Below, in pieces: positions 17,783 through 25,375 of a stretch of 64,000 nt of DNA (its first letter is position 1; the number at the start of each line of letters is the position of its first letter). The position numbers and the translations under genes were made by a program. The DNA is from Pseudomonas tolaasii NCPPB 2192 (GTDB lineage Bacteria > Pseudomonadota > Gammaproteobacteria > Pseudomonadales > Pseudomonadaceae): assembly GCF_002813445.1 (NCBI RefSeq), contig NZ_PHHD01000001.1, positions 558,001-622,000 of the forward strand, read 5' to 3'. The notes under the pieces are model-generated. The model was not told the origin of the DNA. It searched no databases and saw only the letters and a program-made list of their open reading frames with translations.

Positions 17783-18751
17783 ATGGCTCATTTGATTGAA
17801 CAAATGGCTTATGTTGGCGCAACTCCCTGGCACGGTCTGGGTAGTCGCCTTTCGCCAAAACAACCCATCGAAATCTGGCAGCGCGAAGCGGGTATGGACT
17901 GGAAGATCCAGGACAGCCCGGTGCATTTCAAATCCGATAGCTTCGGTGCACTTGGCTCAATTCACACCTTCCCTGACCAGAAGGTTCTCTACCGCTCCGA
18001 TACTAAGGCCCCGTTGTCCGTAGTTTCTCAGCGCTACCAGGTCGTGCAGCCACGCGAGGTCTTGGAGTTCTATCGGGACCTCACTGAAGTATCGGGCTAC
18101 GAGCTGGAAACGGCCGGCGTACTCAAAGGCGGTCGCAAGTTTTGGGCGCTGGCCCGCACTGGTCAAGGTACGACCTTGAAAGGCAACGATCAGGTCAATG
18201 GTTATCTCCTGCTGGCCACCTCCTGTGACGGTACCTTGGCTACCACGGCCACACCTACAACTGTGCGGGTAGTTTGCAATAACACGTTGACTATTGCGCT
18301 GGACGGTTCGGCCAAAGCGATCAAGGTGCCGCACAGCACGCGCTTCGATCCACAGGCGGTGAAAAAGCAACTCGGTATCGCCGTCTCGCAATGGGACAAC
18401 TTCATGCACCGGATGCGAATGCTGTCTGAACGCAAAGTTCAGTGGCATGAAGCCATGGGGTTCTTCATGAACGTGCTGTGTGATGCCAATCCGAACACGC
18501 CACTACCGGCAGTACTTCCCAACGAGCGGGCGCTACGCAAGGTGCAAGGTCTATATGAAGGCCAGGGCCGCGGATCAACCTTGGAGTCAGCTCAAGGAAC
18601 TGTCTGGGGCCTGCTCAATGCGGTGACCGAATATGTCGACCACGAACGGCGTGCGAGAAGCATCGAGTACCGCATGGATTCTGCCTGGTTCGGTCAAGGT
18701 GCACAGATCAAGCAACGGGCGCTGGAGGCGGCGCTACAACTGGCAGCTTAG
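17783..18751 (+). CDS. DUF932 domain-containing protein
   Basis: A 322-residue protein of the DUF932 (phage/plasmid-like, TIGR03299) family. The diagnostic N-terminus is TPWHGLG after MAHLIEQMAYVGA. Further conserved stretches are SQRYQVVQPREVLEFYRDL, GRKFWALARTG, YLLLATSCDGTLATTA and VRVVCNNTLTIAL. The biochemical role of the family is not established; members sit on plasmids, integrative elements and phages close to recombination genes, as here with YqaJ and RadC proteins. The start has AAAGGA upstream. Family assignment is firm. Confidence 0.9.
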   Translation: MAHLIEQMAYVGATPWHGLGSRLSPKQPIEIWQREAGMDWKIQDSPVHFKSDSFGALGSIHTFPDQKVLYRSDTKAPLSVVSQRYQVVQPREVLEFYRDLTEVSGYELETAGVLKGGRKFWALARTGQGTTLKGNDQVNGYLLLATSCDGTLATTATPTTVRVVCNNTLTIALDGSAKAIKVPHSTRFDPQAVKKQLGIAVSQWDNFMHRMRMLSERKVQWHEAMGFFMNVLCDANPNTPLPAVLPNERALRKVQGLYEGQGRGSTLESAQGTVWGLLNAVTEYVDHERRARSIEYRMDSAWFGQGAQIKQRALEAALQLAA

Positions 18752-18809
18752 GCCTGGTTTTCACTGTCCTCATCATCCCCTTCCCCATTCTGTTCTTCCA
18801 CTCCCTAAG

Positions 18810-18844
18810 CGCCTGATCAGCCTCGTGCTGGTTGGGCGTTTTTT
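18810..18844 (+). terminator. Intrinsic terminator between DUF932 and exonuclease genes
   Basis: CGCC/GGCG and CAGC/GCTG stems joined by wobble pairs enclose CTCGT, and the hairpin runs into TTTTTT. It lies directly before the exonuclease leader, so the exonuclease may need readthrough or its own promoter. Confidence 0.65.
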
Positions 18845-18863
18845 ATGCCTCAAGGAAATGATT

Positions 18864-19868
18864 ATGAGCACTCACTCCCTACAAAATCTCAGAACTAAAC
18901 CCCGTCCTGCCTTACGCTTGGTCGGCACCAAACAACTGCCGCGTGAGGACTGGTTGACCGTGCGCAAGCAAGGCATCGGCAGTTCGGATGCCGCCGCCGC
19001 TGTGGGCCTGAACCCTTATAAATCACAGCTGGAACTGTGGATGGAAAAAACCGGGCGTGACGCCTTACTAACCATGCTCGATCCGCAGGATGAGGAAAGC
19101 CCCGCGTACTGGGGCAACATCCTGGAGCCGACTGTCGCATCCCATTACACCCGGCGCAGCGGTCATCGGGTCCGTCGGGTCAATGCGGTTCTGCAGCATC
19201 CTGATCCCAAACTGGCCTGGATGCTGGCCAATATCGACCGTGAGGTTATCGGTGCGTCAGAAGTGCAGATTCTCGAATGCAAAACCGCCGGCATAAACGG
19301 CGCACGTCTCTGGAAAGAAGGCGTGCCCGAGTATGTGCAGTTGCAGGTCATTCACCAGTTGGCCGTGACTGGCAAGCAGGCGGCGGATGTGGCGGTACTG
19401 CTCGGAGGTCAGCACCTGGAAATCCATCGCATTGAGCGCGATGAGTCACTGATAGCTCGGCTGATCGACCTGGAACGGCTCTTCTGGGATTACGTCGTCA
19501 GTGACACCCCACCGCCGGCAGACGGTTCGGCCTCAGCGGAGCAAGCTTTGCGCTGTCTGTATCCACAAGACAATGGACAAACCCTAGACTTTAGCCAGGA
19601 CACACTGCTCTGCACGGCCTTTACCGAGCTGCAGAACGTGCGCAAGTCGATTGCTCTGCAGGAGGCGCAGGAAGCTCAACTTAAGCAAACACTGCAACAG
19701 GCCATAGGCGATGCCAGTCGGGCGACCTTCGCAACCGGCAGCATCACGTGGAAGAAAGCCAAAGACAGCTTGGCTCTGGATATCCCCCACCTGCTAAAAG
19801 AAAAGCCTCATCTGCAAGTTCGCTACTCGACCACCAAAGCCGGTAGTCGACGTTTTCTGCTGGCTTAA
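18864..19868 (+). CDS. YqaJ-family recombinase/exonuclease
   Basis: A 334-residue PD-(D/E)XK nuclease of the YqaJ/lambda-exonuclease type, expected to resect double-stranded DNA ends. The family start RKQGIGSSDAAAAVGLNPYKS (about 35-55) is clear. Catalytic residues are seen as Asp in MLANIDREV and the ExK pair in ILECKTAG. A helical C-terminal extension with Gln/Ala-rich coiled-coil character (about 255-290) follows. The ATG at 18864 has AAGGA 7 bases upstream. It sits between DUF932 and a Gp3-like gene; phage and ICE exonucleases of this type usually act with a single-strand annealing protein, which I cannot identify by family here. Confidence 0.88.
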   Translation: MSTHSLQNLRTKPRPALRLVGTKQLPREDWLTVRKQGIGSSDAAAAVGLNPYKSQLELWMEKTGRDALLTMLDPQDEESPAYWGNILEPTVASHYTRRSGHRVRRVNAVLQHPDPKLAWMLANIDREVIGASEVQILECKTAGINGARLWKEGVPEYVQLQVIHQLAVTGKQAADVAVLLGGQHLEIHRIERDESLIARLIDLERLFWDYVVSDTPPPADGSASAEQALRCLYPQDNGQTLDFSQDTLLCTAFTELQNVRKSIALQEAQEAQLKQTLQQAIGDASRATFATGSITWKKAKDSLALDIPHLLKEKPHLQVRYSTTKAGSRRFLLA

Positions 19869-19913
19869 GCGATCGTTCGCTCCTCCCTTATCCCCGTGCC
19901 CTTTCCCTTCAAT

Positions 19914-19953
19914 GCCACCCTGGTCGCTCGTGCGGTCTCGGTGGCGTTTTTAT
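19914..19953 (+). terminator. Intrinsic terminator after exonuclease gene
   Basis: GCCACC pairs with GGTGGC over a 20-base loop, which may contain further weak pairing, and the 3' arm leads into GTTTTTATTT. The hairpin-plus-T-run layout resembles the one before the exonuclease gene. Confidence 0.6.
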
Positions 19954-19974
19954 TTCAGTGACAGGAGAACTCCC

Positions 19975-20898
19975 ATGCTCAAAGGTTTAGCCATCACACC
20001 GCCGGTTTTAGGCCGAATTTCCATCGGCAAAGTCGTCGAAAAGAACGGTAAGCGTCTGCCAGAAAAGGACGATCAATTTACCCTCACCTCCCAAGTACAT
20101 AACCGTGACGGCTGGTTGCTGCATCCCCTTAACGAAGAACTGCGCAATGGTAAGGACGGCAAGCTGCGCAGCATTCCGATCCGGCTGCTGTTCAACGAGC
20201 CGGACCTCAACTTTCGGGCTGACTACAGCCTGTTCGACCGTAATACTGGCCGGCCGCTGTGCGTCGGCAATGGTGAGACCTGCAAGCGTCTCACCAAGGA
20301 TGGTATTCAGTCGTTGCCCTGCCCTTCACCGGATGGCTGTTCACTGGCTCAAGGCAATGCCTGCAAACCTTACGGCCGGCTCAACGTGGTGATTGGCGAT
20401 GACGATCCACTGGGTAGCTTTGTCTTTCGCACCACAGGCTACAACAGCATCCGCACCCTGGTAGCGCGACTGCACTATCTGCAAGCCATCTCCGGCGATC
20501 GACTGGCCTGCCTGCCGCTGGAGTTGCGTCTTCGCGGTAAGTCCACTCGCCAAAGCCACGGTGTACCGATTTTCTACGTAGACATCACGGTACGCAGCGG
20601 TCTGGGCATGGAGGATGCCTTACTTGCAGCCAAGCAATTGGAGGAGACCCGTCAAGCCGCAGGCTTTGACCAGAGCGCCTTGGATCAAGCGGCACGGCAG
20701 GGTTTTAACAATGGGGCCTTTGAGGACACCGTGGAGGACACAGGTGCCATCGTCGAGGAGTTCTTCCCTGTCATTGAAGATCAGCCCAGCCGTATAGAAC
20801 TCAACCCCCCTCCACCGGCAGCGCCTGCCAAACCCTCACTTGCCCAGAAGCTGGAATCGCGAGCCTCGCAGCACAAAAGCAGGTCTTCGGTTCAGTAG
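19975..20898 (+). CDS. Cysteine-rich Gp3-like/'hydrolase or metal-binding' protein
   Basis: A 307-residue protein often named hydrolase or metal-binding protein in Pseudomonas elements. Four cysteines in PLCVGNGETCK, LPCPS, DGCS and NACKPYGRL could bind zinc. The RLTKDG, CKPYGRLNV and the later GSFVFRTTGYNSIRTL blocks resemble the Gp3-like recombination-directionality group. The C-terminal 60 residues are acidic then proline-rich and probably disordered. The ATG at 19975 has AGGAG 7 bases before it. The position beside a YqaJ exonuclease suggests a DNA-recombination role, possibly an annealing or directionality function; this is inference. Confidence 0.75.
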   Translation: MLKGLAITPPVLGRISIGKVVEKNGKRLPEKDDQFTLTSQVHNRDGWLLHPLNEELRNGKDGKLRSIPIRLLFNEPDLNFRADYSLFDRNTGRPLCVGNGETCKRLTKDGIQSLPCPSPDGCSLAQGNACKPYGRLNVVIGDDDPLGSFVFRTTGYNSIRTLVARLHYLQAISGDRLACLPLELRLRGKSTRQSHGVPIFYVDITVRSGLGMEDALLAAKQLEETRQAAGFDQSALDQAARQGFNNGAFEDTVEDTGAIVEEFFPVIEDQPSRIELNPPPPAAPAKPSLAQKLESRASQHKSRSSVQ

Positions 20899-20944
20899 CC
20901 ATCAACTCTTCTGCGTTCTTCCCTATTCGCTCAGGAATACCCGA

Positions 20945-21442
20945 ATGAAATATCACAAGCTGATAGCCGGTGAAACAATCGGTACCTATGTCATGGAATC
21001 CCCGGTTACCGAGGCTGACATCCTGCAGATGGCACAACAATTGGCAATGAGCCGTCTGTCTAAAGGCCGGGCATTAACGGAGCCAAAGCAGGTTTTTAGC
21101 CACCTGCAAACACTGCTGCAGTACCACGAGCACGAGGTCTTTGCGCTACTACTGCTCGACAGCAAACATCGAGTGATTGCCTTCAGGGAGCTATTCAGAG
21201 GCACGCTGGATGGCGCCAGCGTCTACCCGCGAGAAGTGGTCAAGATTGCGTTGGAGCACAATGCGGCAGCGGTGATTTTGGTACATAACCATCCATCCGG
21301 CGACCCTGAACCCAGCCAAGCTGATCGCACGCTAACCCAGGCGCTCAAGAACGCCCTCAGCATGATTGGCACCCAGACGTTGGATCACATCGTTGTAGGT
21401 CATGAAGGCTGCGTATCGCTGGCTGAACGAGGTTACCTTTAA
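20945..21442 (+). CDS. RadC-type JAB/MPN domain protein
   Basis: A 165-residue JAB1/MPN metalloprotein of the RadC family. The JAMM zinc motif is complete: VHNHPSGDPEPSQAD, preceded by EVFALLLLDSKHRVIAF and followed by DHIVVGHEGCVSLAERGYL. It lacks the N-terminal helix-hairpin-helix half of chromosomal RadC, as is usual for the short forms on islands and plasmids. It ends the module that starts at 17387 and is followed by a strong terminator. The function of these short forms is not settled; a role in DNA metabolism is likely from context. Confidence 0.9.
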   Translation: MKYHKLIAGETIGTYVMESPVTEADILQMAQQLAMSRLSKGRALTEPKQVFSHLQTLLQYHEHEVFALLLLDSKHRVIAFRELFRGTLDGASVYPREVVKIALEHNAAAVILVHNHPSGDPEPSQADRTLTQALKNALSMIGTQTLDHIVVGHEGCVSLAERGYL

Positions 21443-21453
21443 CTCCAATGTAC

Positions 21454-21522
21454 ACACCGTCCGATGGACCGCCTTTGGCACTGCCAGGGTGGTCGTCGGC
21501 ACGGTGTCCTTCTATTTTTTTT
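21454..21522 (+). terminator. Terminator after RadC gene
   Basis: ACACCGT pairs with ACGGTGT, with CCGA/TCGG inside, and a run of eight T's follows a few bases on. It closes the plus-strand module before the convergent replication gene. Confidence 0.7.
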
Positions 21523-21542
21523 GTCGTGATTCAGCGTTGTGC

Positions 21543-22199
21543 TCAGGTTCTGCTGCACCCGAAACCATGGGAACCATCCCCAAAAACCTTCGTGCTCGAC
21601 TTACACAGGTAGCTCGCACGATGGAAGAAGGCTGCCTGTCCGGCTATCTCGTCGCGATACAAGTGATAGTAAGGATTTTGTGGAATCTCGACCAACCCCC
21701 TGACGGCTTCTACTGATAGCCCTAAAGCACTTGCCCACGCTCCTTCCAAGCGATTAAACATGTTGTCTCTGCCTGATTCGAGCTTACCCAGCGCATTGAA
21801 GGCATCGTAGTTCAGCAACATCGCAAAGTGATGATGTGGTCGCCCGTGCTGCCCTTGTTCCCTAGCCCAGACGTAACGCACCTTGGTGTCGTGTGCGTAC
21901 TTATTCACAAGTTTCGCCATCTGGCGATTGTGCTTGATCTTGGCTTTAAAGGATTCGATGAAGTGGTCAATAACTTCGTTCGTGAAAGCGTAATCAGGCA
22001 ATTGAATGTTAGCTGGTAGCCGCAGGTCAAACCTGAATGCAAACACACGAGGGTACTGATTAAGCGCTCGAGATACCGTCTGATGAAGACGGTTTAGGTA
22101 CTCTTGGATGAAAGGTCCCTTATCCACTTGCACGGTTAAGCCTTGATAAGAACCTTCGCAATGAAGGGTTAAGTTCGTGTTACCTGGATATCTAGCCAT
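21543..22199 (-). CDS. Inovirus Gp2/YagK-YfjJ-like replication protein
   Basis: A 218-residue protein of the YagK/YfjJ (inovirus Gp2) family, thought to be rolling-circle replication initiators. The metal-binding histidines are seen in GRPHHHFAMLLNYD, and a candidate catalytic tyrosine lies in FHRASYLCKSSTKVF near the C-terminus. AFRFDLRLPA is the usual first strand. I chose ATG 22199 because CGGAG lies 7 bases upstream; an ATG at 22226 lacks such a signal. It lies downstream of an AlpA-like regulator on the same strand. Such Gp2-AlpA pairs are common in small satellite-like islands. Confidence 0.85.
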   Translation of the reverse strand: MARYPGNTNLTLHCEGSYQGLTVQVDKGPFIQEYLNRLHQTVSRALNQYPRVFAFRFDLRLPANIQLPDYAFTNEVIDHFIESFKAKIKHNRQMAKLVNKYAHDTKVRYVWAREQGQHGRPHHHFAMLLNYDAFNALGKLESGRDNMFNRLEGAWASALGLSVEAVRGLVEIPQNPYYHLYRDEIAGQAAFFHRASYLCKSSTKVFGDGSHGFGCSRT

Positions 22200-22558
22200 G
22201 ATGGAGCTCCGAGTATTGAGTTTCATATAGTCAGGCCCACTAGTACATTTTTACTTACACCTAAGAATGCAGAGCACAATACTGCTCTGCTTAGAGCGCC
22301 TATCTTCCCTCCGACACACCTCCTACACCTAACCAGTACAGACAAGCCAAACTCACAATAGAGATACTGTATAAACATAGTACCAATACCGAAACTTTCT
22401 GACGGCACGACACTAGATAAAACACCCACAAGCCCTGTTAAAAAAGATACATTACAGAGAAACAACAACTCTGGAAAAACACCATGAAGGATAAGTTCCT
22501 TCATGGTGTTAACTTGAACCGAGCCAGTGAAATTCACAAAGGCAAACGCAGCAGATCC
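22200..22558. other. Spacer between AlpA and the Gp2-like gene
   Basis: A 104-codon minus-strand frame (22223-22537) lies here, but its start runs through a strong hairpin that looks like the AlpA terminator, and its composition is not protein-like, so I do not call it. The spacer is AT-rich and should hold the promoter of the Gp2-like gene. Confidence 0.4.
22475..22510 (-). terminator. Intrinsic terminator after AlpA gene
   Basis: A perfect 14-bp stem, AACACCATGAAGGA on the plus strand, with a five-base loop. Read on the minus strand, the 3' arm ends in TTTTTCC. It lies 49 bases beyond the AlpA stop. Confidence 0.8.
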
Positions 22559-22759
22559 TCAAGCATCATTCTTCACCAACTGATCCCGCTCTTTAACTTT
22601 ACTTAGTATCCAATCGTGAACTTCACTTTCCAGCCAACCTACACAACGGTCCCCCAAGGAAATAGGTTTGGGAAATGAATCTCCCGAAATAAACTTGTAA
22701 ATCGTAGATCTAGCAAGGCCAGTTAGATCCATGACCTCTTTCAATCGAATTATCCTCAT
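22559..22759 (-). CDS. AlpA family phage-type transcriptional regulator
   Basis: A 66-residue MerR-like winged-helix regulator of the AlpA group. The typical pattern is present: IRLKEVMDLTGLARSTIYKF, then FPKPISLGDRCVGWLESEV HDWI. AlpA proteins activate excision or replication genes of integrated elements, so the Gp2-like gene downstream is the natural target. The ATG at 22759 has AGGAG 8 bases upstream, which decides it over an upstream in-frame GTG. Length and motif order are normal for the family. Confidence 0.9.
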   Translation of the reverse strand: MRIIRLKEVMDLTGLARSTIYKFISGDSFPKPISLGDRCVGWLESEVHDWILSKVKERDQLVKNDA

Positions 22760-22863
22760 GAACGCATCTCCTGTATTCGTCCAGAGGATTGGCAAGGTCA
22801 GTAGAACTTTACTGAGGGCCACGAAACTCCTGTCTACTGGCGAGTCAATGAACCACTCAGAGG

Positions 22864-23028
22864 CTAGAGAACGGGCATGGTAAGAAGCGACCCTTCCTTG
22901 CCATGGGCGGCGGCGTTGACGGATTTTTGAAGACCTTTCGGCAGCCGCCCCTTGTTGACCTCAAGGCGGTTCAGGCCCAGCAGCACTTCAGCGGCTTATT
23001 CACGAGTGCTCAGTTGGGCGAACTCCAT
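22864..23028 (-). pseudogene. Short decayed gene fragment
   Basis: A 55-codon minus-strand frame with GC-rich, core-like codon use, reading MEFAQLSTRE, then an in-frame TAA (22996-22998), then AAEVLLGLNRLEVNKGRLPKG and more up to TAG. The regular amino-acid pattern around the stop suggests a gene relic in an otherwise AT-rich stretch. I do not recognise the parent family. Confidence 0.4.
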
Positions 23029-23116
23029 GGTGCTGATGTCTTAAACACCGCATAATTTCGGTCCTATCATCAAAAATATCTACTATAAATATTCTAGCTA
23101 AACACTATAAAACTCA

Positions 23117-23144
23117 TTCACAATCTCTATGTTTGTGCTATAAT
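23117..23144 (+). promoter_or_regulatory. Sigma-70 promoter of the AT-rich orphan gene
   Basis: TTCACA at 23117-23122 and a perfect TATAAT at 23139-23144 with a 16-base spacer, about 30 bases before the ATG at 23176. The surrounding 120 bases are strongly AT-rich. Confidence 0.6.
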
Positions 23145-23175
23145 TCTACTGAATTTTTTCTAGAAGACTTATAAA

Positions 23176-24024
23176 ATGGCCATCAGAATCAATGACAATC
23201 TTTCTCAGCTCTGGGGAGACAATGTAGTCAATGACCGCAGGGATATTTGGCTATGGAAACGCCTCCAAGAATACGGGCTCAATATTGGCCCCCTCGACAG
23301 AGCGCCGCGAGAGATGCGCAACATAATCGCAGAGTACTTGAGCTTAAACCCACACATCGCTGAGACTTTGAAACAACAGGAAGCGGCAAAACTACTTCAT
23401 CAGGATCACTTCAAGTGGATACATGAGGGCAAACGCCAAATCTCATGGGTAAGTAATCGATTACTTAGCGCTTCAGGACTTATTCCATTCATGATCCCAA
23501 CAAACCTACATGGAATGGACAGACTGTATTACATCGCAGACTGCTGGGAAGCCGACATCACCTACAAGCGTATTGAACTGAAGAACATAGAGGAACTGTG
23601 GAGATCACAAAAAAACGCTGACAAACCTTTCAGATGGTTTAAAGACGACAACCAAAAAATCTTACTCGCGTGGGAATGGCTTACAAAGAACACTCAACTC
23701 ACTCTTTCATGCCCCCCATTTGAAGACTACGAAGACCTTTTAATATATTTTGACGAAAGCTTTATCATCAACGAACAAAGAGAGCTCTACCTCACTAAAA
23801 TTAAAGCACGATGGAGCCAGCAAAAATACAGAAGCAATCTATCAGGAAAGTCTCAGTACAACTTTATACTTTCCGACAAGGCTATACGCAGTTTAGACAA
23901 AATATGCGAACAACATGAAATCAGTCGTGCACGAGCAATAGAAATCCTCATAGCGCAAGAAGAGATAAACGCTACGTACATTGCTGAAAAACTGAAAAAC
24001 TCCAAACTACTCAATCAAGATTAG
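23176..24024 (+). CDS. Hypothetical protein, AT-rich orphan
   Basis: A 282-residue protein that I do not recognise. It is charged, rich in Trp, Lys, Asn and Ile, with no signal peptide or membrane segment. The last 60 residues, after KSQYNFILSDKAIRSLDKIC, could form a ribbon-helix-helix-like or helical DNA-binding tail (SDKAIRSLDKICEQHEISRA). Codon use is clearly more AT-rich than any neighbour, which points to recent transfer. It has its own good promoter and no partner gene. Position near the island's right end, after a replication/AlpA pair, is typical for cargo such as defence or regulatory genes; that role is only a guess. Confidence 0.75.
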   Translation: MAIRINDNLSQLWGDNVVNDRRDIWLWKRLQEYGLNIGPLDRAPREMRNIIAEYLSLNPHIAETLKQQEAAKLLHQDHFKWIHEGKRQISWVSNRLLSASGLIPFMIPTNLHGMDRLYYIADCWEADITYKRIELKNIEELWRSQKNADKPFRWFKDDNQKILLAWEWLTKNTQLTLSCPPFEDYEDLLIYFDESFIINEQRELYLTKIKARWSQQKYRSNLSGKSQYNFILSDKAIRSLDKICEQHEISRARAIEILIAQEEINATYIAEKLKNSKLLNQD

Positions 24025-24323
24025 TGGACTTTGCAGAAATAGATCCTGATAGATCTCCGGTCAAGACCCGACCTCACTCTCGGATTATTTTCCGCCCTGG
24101 CAGGATCTAGCTCAAGAGAGCGATACAATGGCTGCTCTCTATTTACATGCTCTACATCGTGCCAATCCATGCTGTGACGCAGCTGTTATGCAGAGCATAT
24201 TGTACGGCCTGGGTCCGTCCTCCCCGACTGAACTAGTATGGGCTCTCATAACTCACGCAGGCAAAGAAACTGGGCCCAGCGCCAAACCTGGCACATCTTG
24301 CACTACAACGTAGTTTCAAACTT
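24025..24323. other. Spacer with a weak short frame
   Basis: One 61-codon plus-strand frame (24128-24313) starts 6 bases after AAGAGAG and reads MAALYLHALHRANPCCDAAV. It has no recognisable family and uncertain codon use, so I leave it uncalled. Nothing else is seen. Confidence 0.3.
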
Positions 24324-24740
24324 CTAACCGGCAATCCAGGCATTGTCGACATCGTTGACGCCAGGACTCACCACGTATTGAATGTTTGGCAGCGCTGTCA
24401 GCCACTTGCTGACCAGGAAGCCGTAGTAAAGCTCCACTTTGGATGTAGCGATCGATCTTGTTGGTGGCCTTGTCATGCACAGTGGCGTCGCTGAACAAGG
24501 TCAGCGCCCGTGCCGGGTTGGTCGCATCCTTGTAGACCTGATGCTGCACCACCCACTAGGCGCCGTGTTTGTTGTTGTGGGATTTGAAGCCTGTATCGCT
24601 CAGCGGCTCCTGTGCCACGTCCGCAGCAAGATAGAAATCGTCAGCCTTGGTGGTACTGTAGTAGCCGCCGACGCGGTATTCGCCGGGCGTTGGAGCAGGA
24701 AATAGTAGAGACCGCCCATTTGCTGTACTCGAAGGCAATA
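24324..24740 (-). pseudogene. Decayed carbohydrate porin (OprB-like) remnant
   Basis: Minus-strand segments in different frames read as the C-terminal part of an OprB-type carbohydrate-selective porin: PGEYRVGGYYSTTKADDF, then a stop after KHGA, then VVQHQVYKDATNPARALTLF, DATVHDKATNKIDRY, and finally KVELYYGFLVSKWLT and NVDDVDNAWIAG-like ends before TAG at 24324. Internal stop and frame changes show it is not functional. The N-terminal half is absent. The order of blocks matches the family's final beta-strands. Confidence 0.7.
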
Positions 24741-24898
24741 TGGCATGTGCTGACTCGCCAGAGCGAGTGAAGGAATGCAAAATCGCCAGCAATGGCTATC
24801 AGAAGCCGTTGGCTCCGCTCAAAAGTGAGATCCGACGAACAGCTGTGGAATTGAGCATTGATCGACGTAAAGGTAGGAATTTAGGAAGATTCGCGAAT

Positions 24899-24922
24899 GG
24901 TATTCCAAAAGGTATTCCAATA
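24899..24922 (+). repeat. Tandem direct repeat GGTATTCCAAAA
   Basis: Two adjacent 12-bp copies, GGTATTCCAAAA and GGTATTCCAATA, located 50 bases left of the tRNA-3'-end-like sequence. Direct repeats beside an attachment core often bind an integrase or excisionase arm domain; that role is inferred. Confidence 0.45.
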
Positions 24923-24970
24923 AAAAATTTAACCGAAGAAAATCTATAATAATCAACATGTTATAGAATC

Positions 24971-24994
24971 AATTCAGATTACCCCGGCCCACCA
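24971..24994 (+). other. tRNA/tmRNA 3'-end-like sequence, candidate att site
   Basis: AATTCAGATTACCCCGGCCC followed by ACCA resembles a T-arm plus acceptor strand ending in CCA. It is closest in my memory to the 3' end of Pseudomonas tmRNA (TTCAAATC..CCCCGGCTCCACCA). No 5' part of an RNA gene lies upstream, and the island's AT-rich sequence abuts it. A strong terminator follows 12 bases later. This fits the duplicated 3' end left by integration (attR). It is an inference from resemblance. Confidence 0.4.
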
Positions 24995-25005
24995 ATCCAA
25001 AGCAT

Positions 25006-25040
25006 CAACAAAACCCGCCAAACGCGGGTTTTGTTGTTTC
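25006..25040 (+). terminator. Strong intrinsic terminator
   Basis: A perfect 13-bp stem, CAACAAAACCCGC, with loop CAAAC and a 3' arm continuing into TTTCT. There is no protein gene immediately upstream, which agrees with it having been the terminator of a stable RNA gene. Confidence 0.8.
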
Positions 25041-25263
25041 TGGCGTTTGAAAAGCCCAGCCAGCCTACCCTCGGATTTTTCCTTCAAGATTCCGCGCTGT
25101 TGATGAACTGGCGCACACCCCCACACCACGCTAATTTCCCTCTGCCGCTGCTCATCAGCGACCGGCTTTGACAGGCTGAAAAGTGTAACCTTTCACACCC
25201 CTTGATTTAGCGGCATGCTTCGCGTGTTCCGTCTCGTTCATGGCGGCTGTGCGTGGGGCATCT

Positions 25264-25350
25264 TCGGGTGCGCCGGGTTCCTACACTTCCGGTCTGTCAA
25301 CCCGCGTACAGCTGCCACCCAATCCTGTTTGACAGCAGGGGTTGGCAGCT
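25264..25350 (+). promoter_or_regulatory. Structured leader of the DUF6124-like gene
   Basis: The segment runs from TCGGGTGCGCCGGG through GGTCTGTCAACCCGCGTAC to a hairpin formed by AGCTGCCACC (25310-25319) and GGTTGGCAGCT (25340-25350), ending 25 bases before the ATG. I recall very similar leaders in front of many copies of this small gene family in Pseudomonas genomes, which suggests an RNA-level control element. The pairing is directly visible; the regulatory role is inferred. Confidence 0.5.
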
Positions 25351-25375
25351 CCTCAAACAGTGTGGGAGCTTCATC

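Noticed and set aside
22223..22537. 104-codon hydrophobic frame between AlpA and the Gp2-like gene, overlapping the latter by four bases
   Set aside because: Its beginning runs through a 14-bp stem plus T-run that looks like the AlpA terminator, and it has no convincing ribosome-binding site. The better supported start of the Gp2-like gene also removes the overlap.
24740..24949. 69-codon frame ending beside the tandem repeat, considered as an integrase tail
   Set aside because: The translation shows no tyrosine-recombinase motif; the GIPKGIP part merely reflects the DNA repeat.
24971..24994. A complete tRNA gene at the att-like sequence
   Set aside because: Only a T-arm/acceptor-like 3' end is visible. 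No anticodon arm, D arm or matching 5' acceptor strand occurs upstream, so I do not call an RNA gene.
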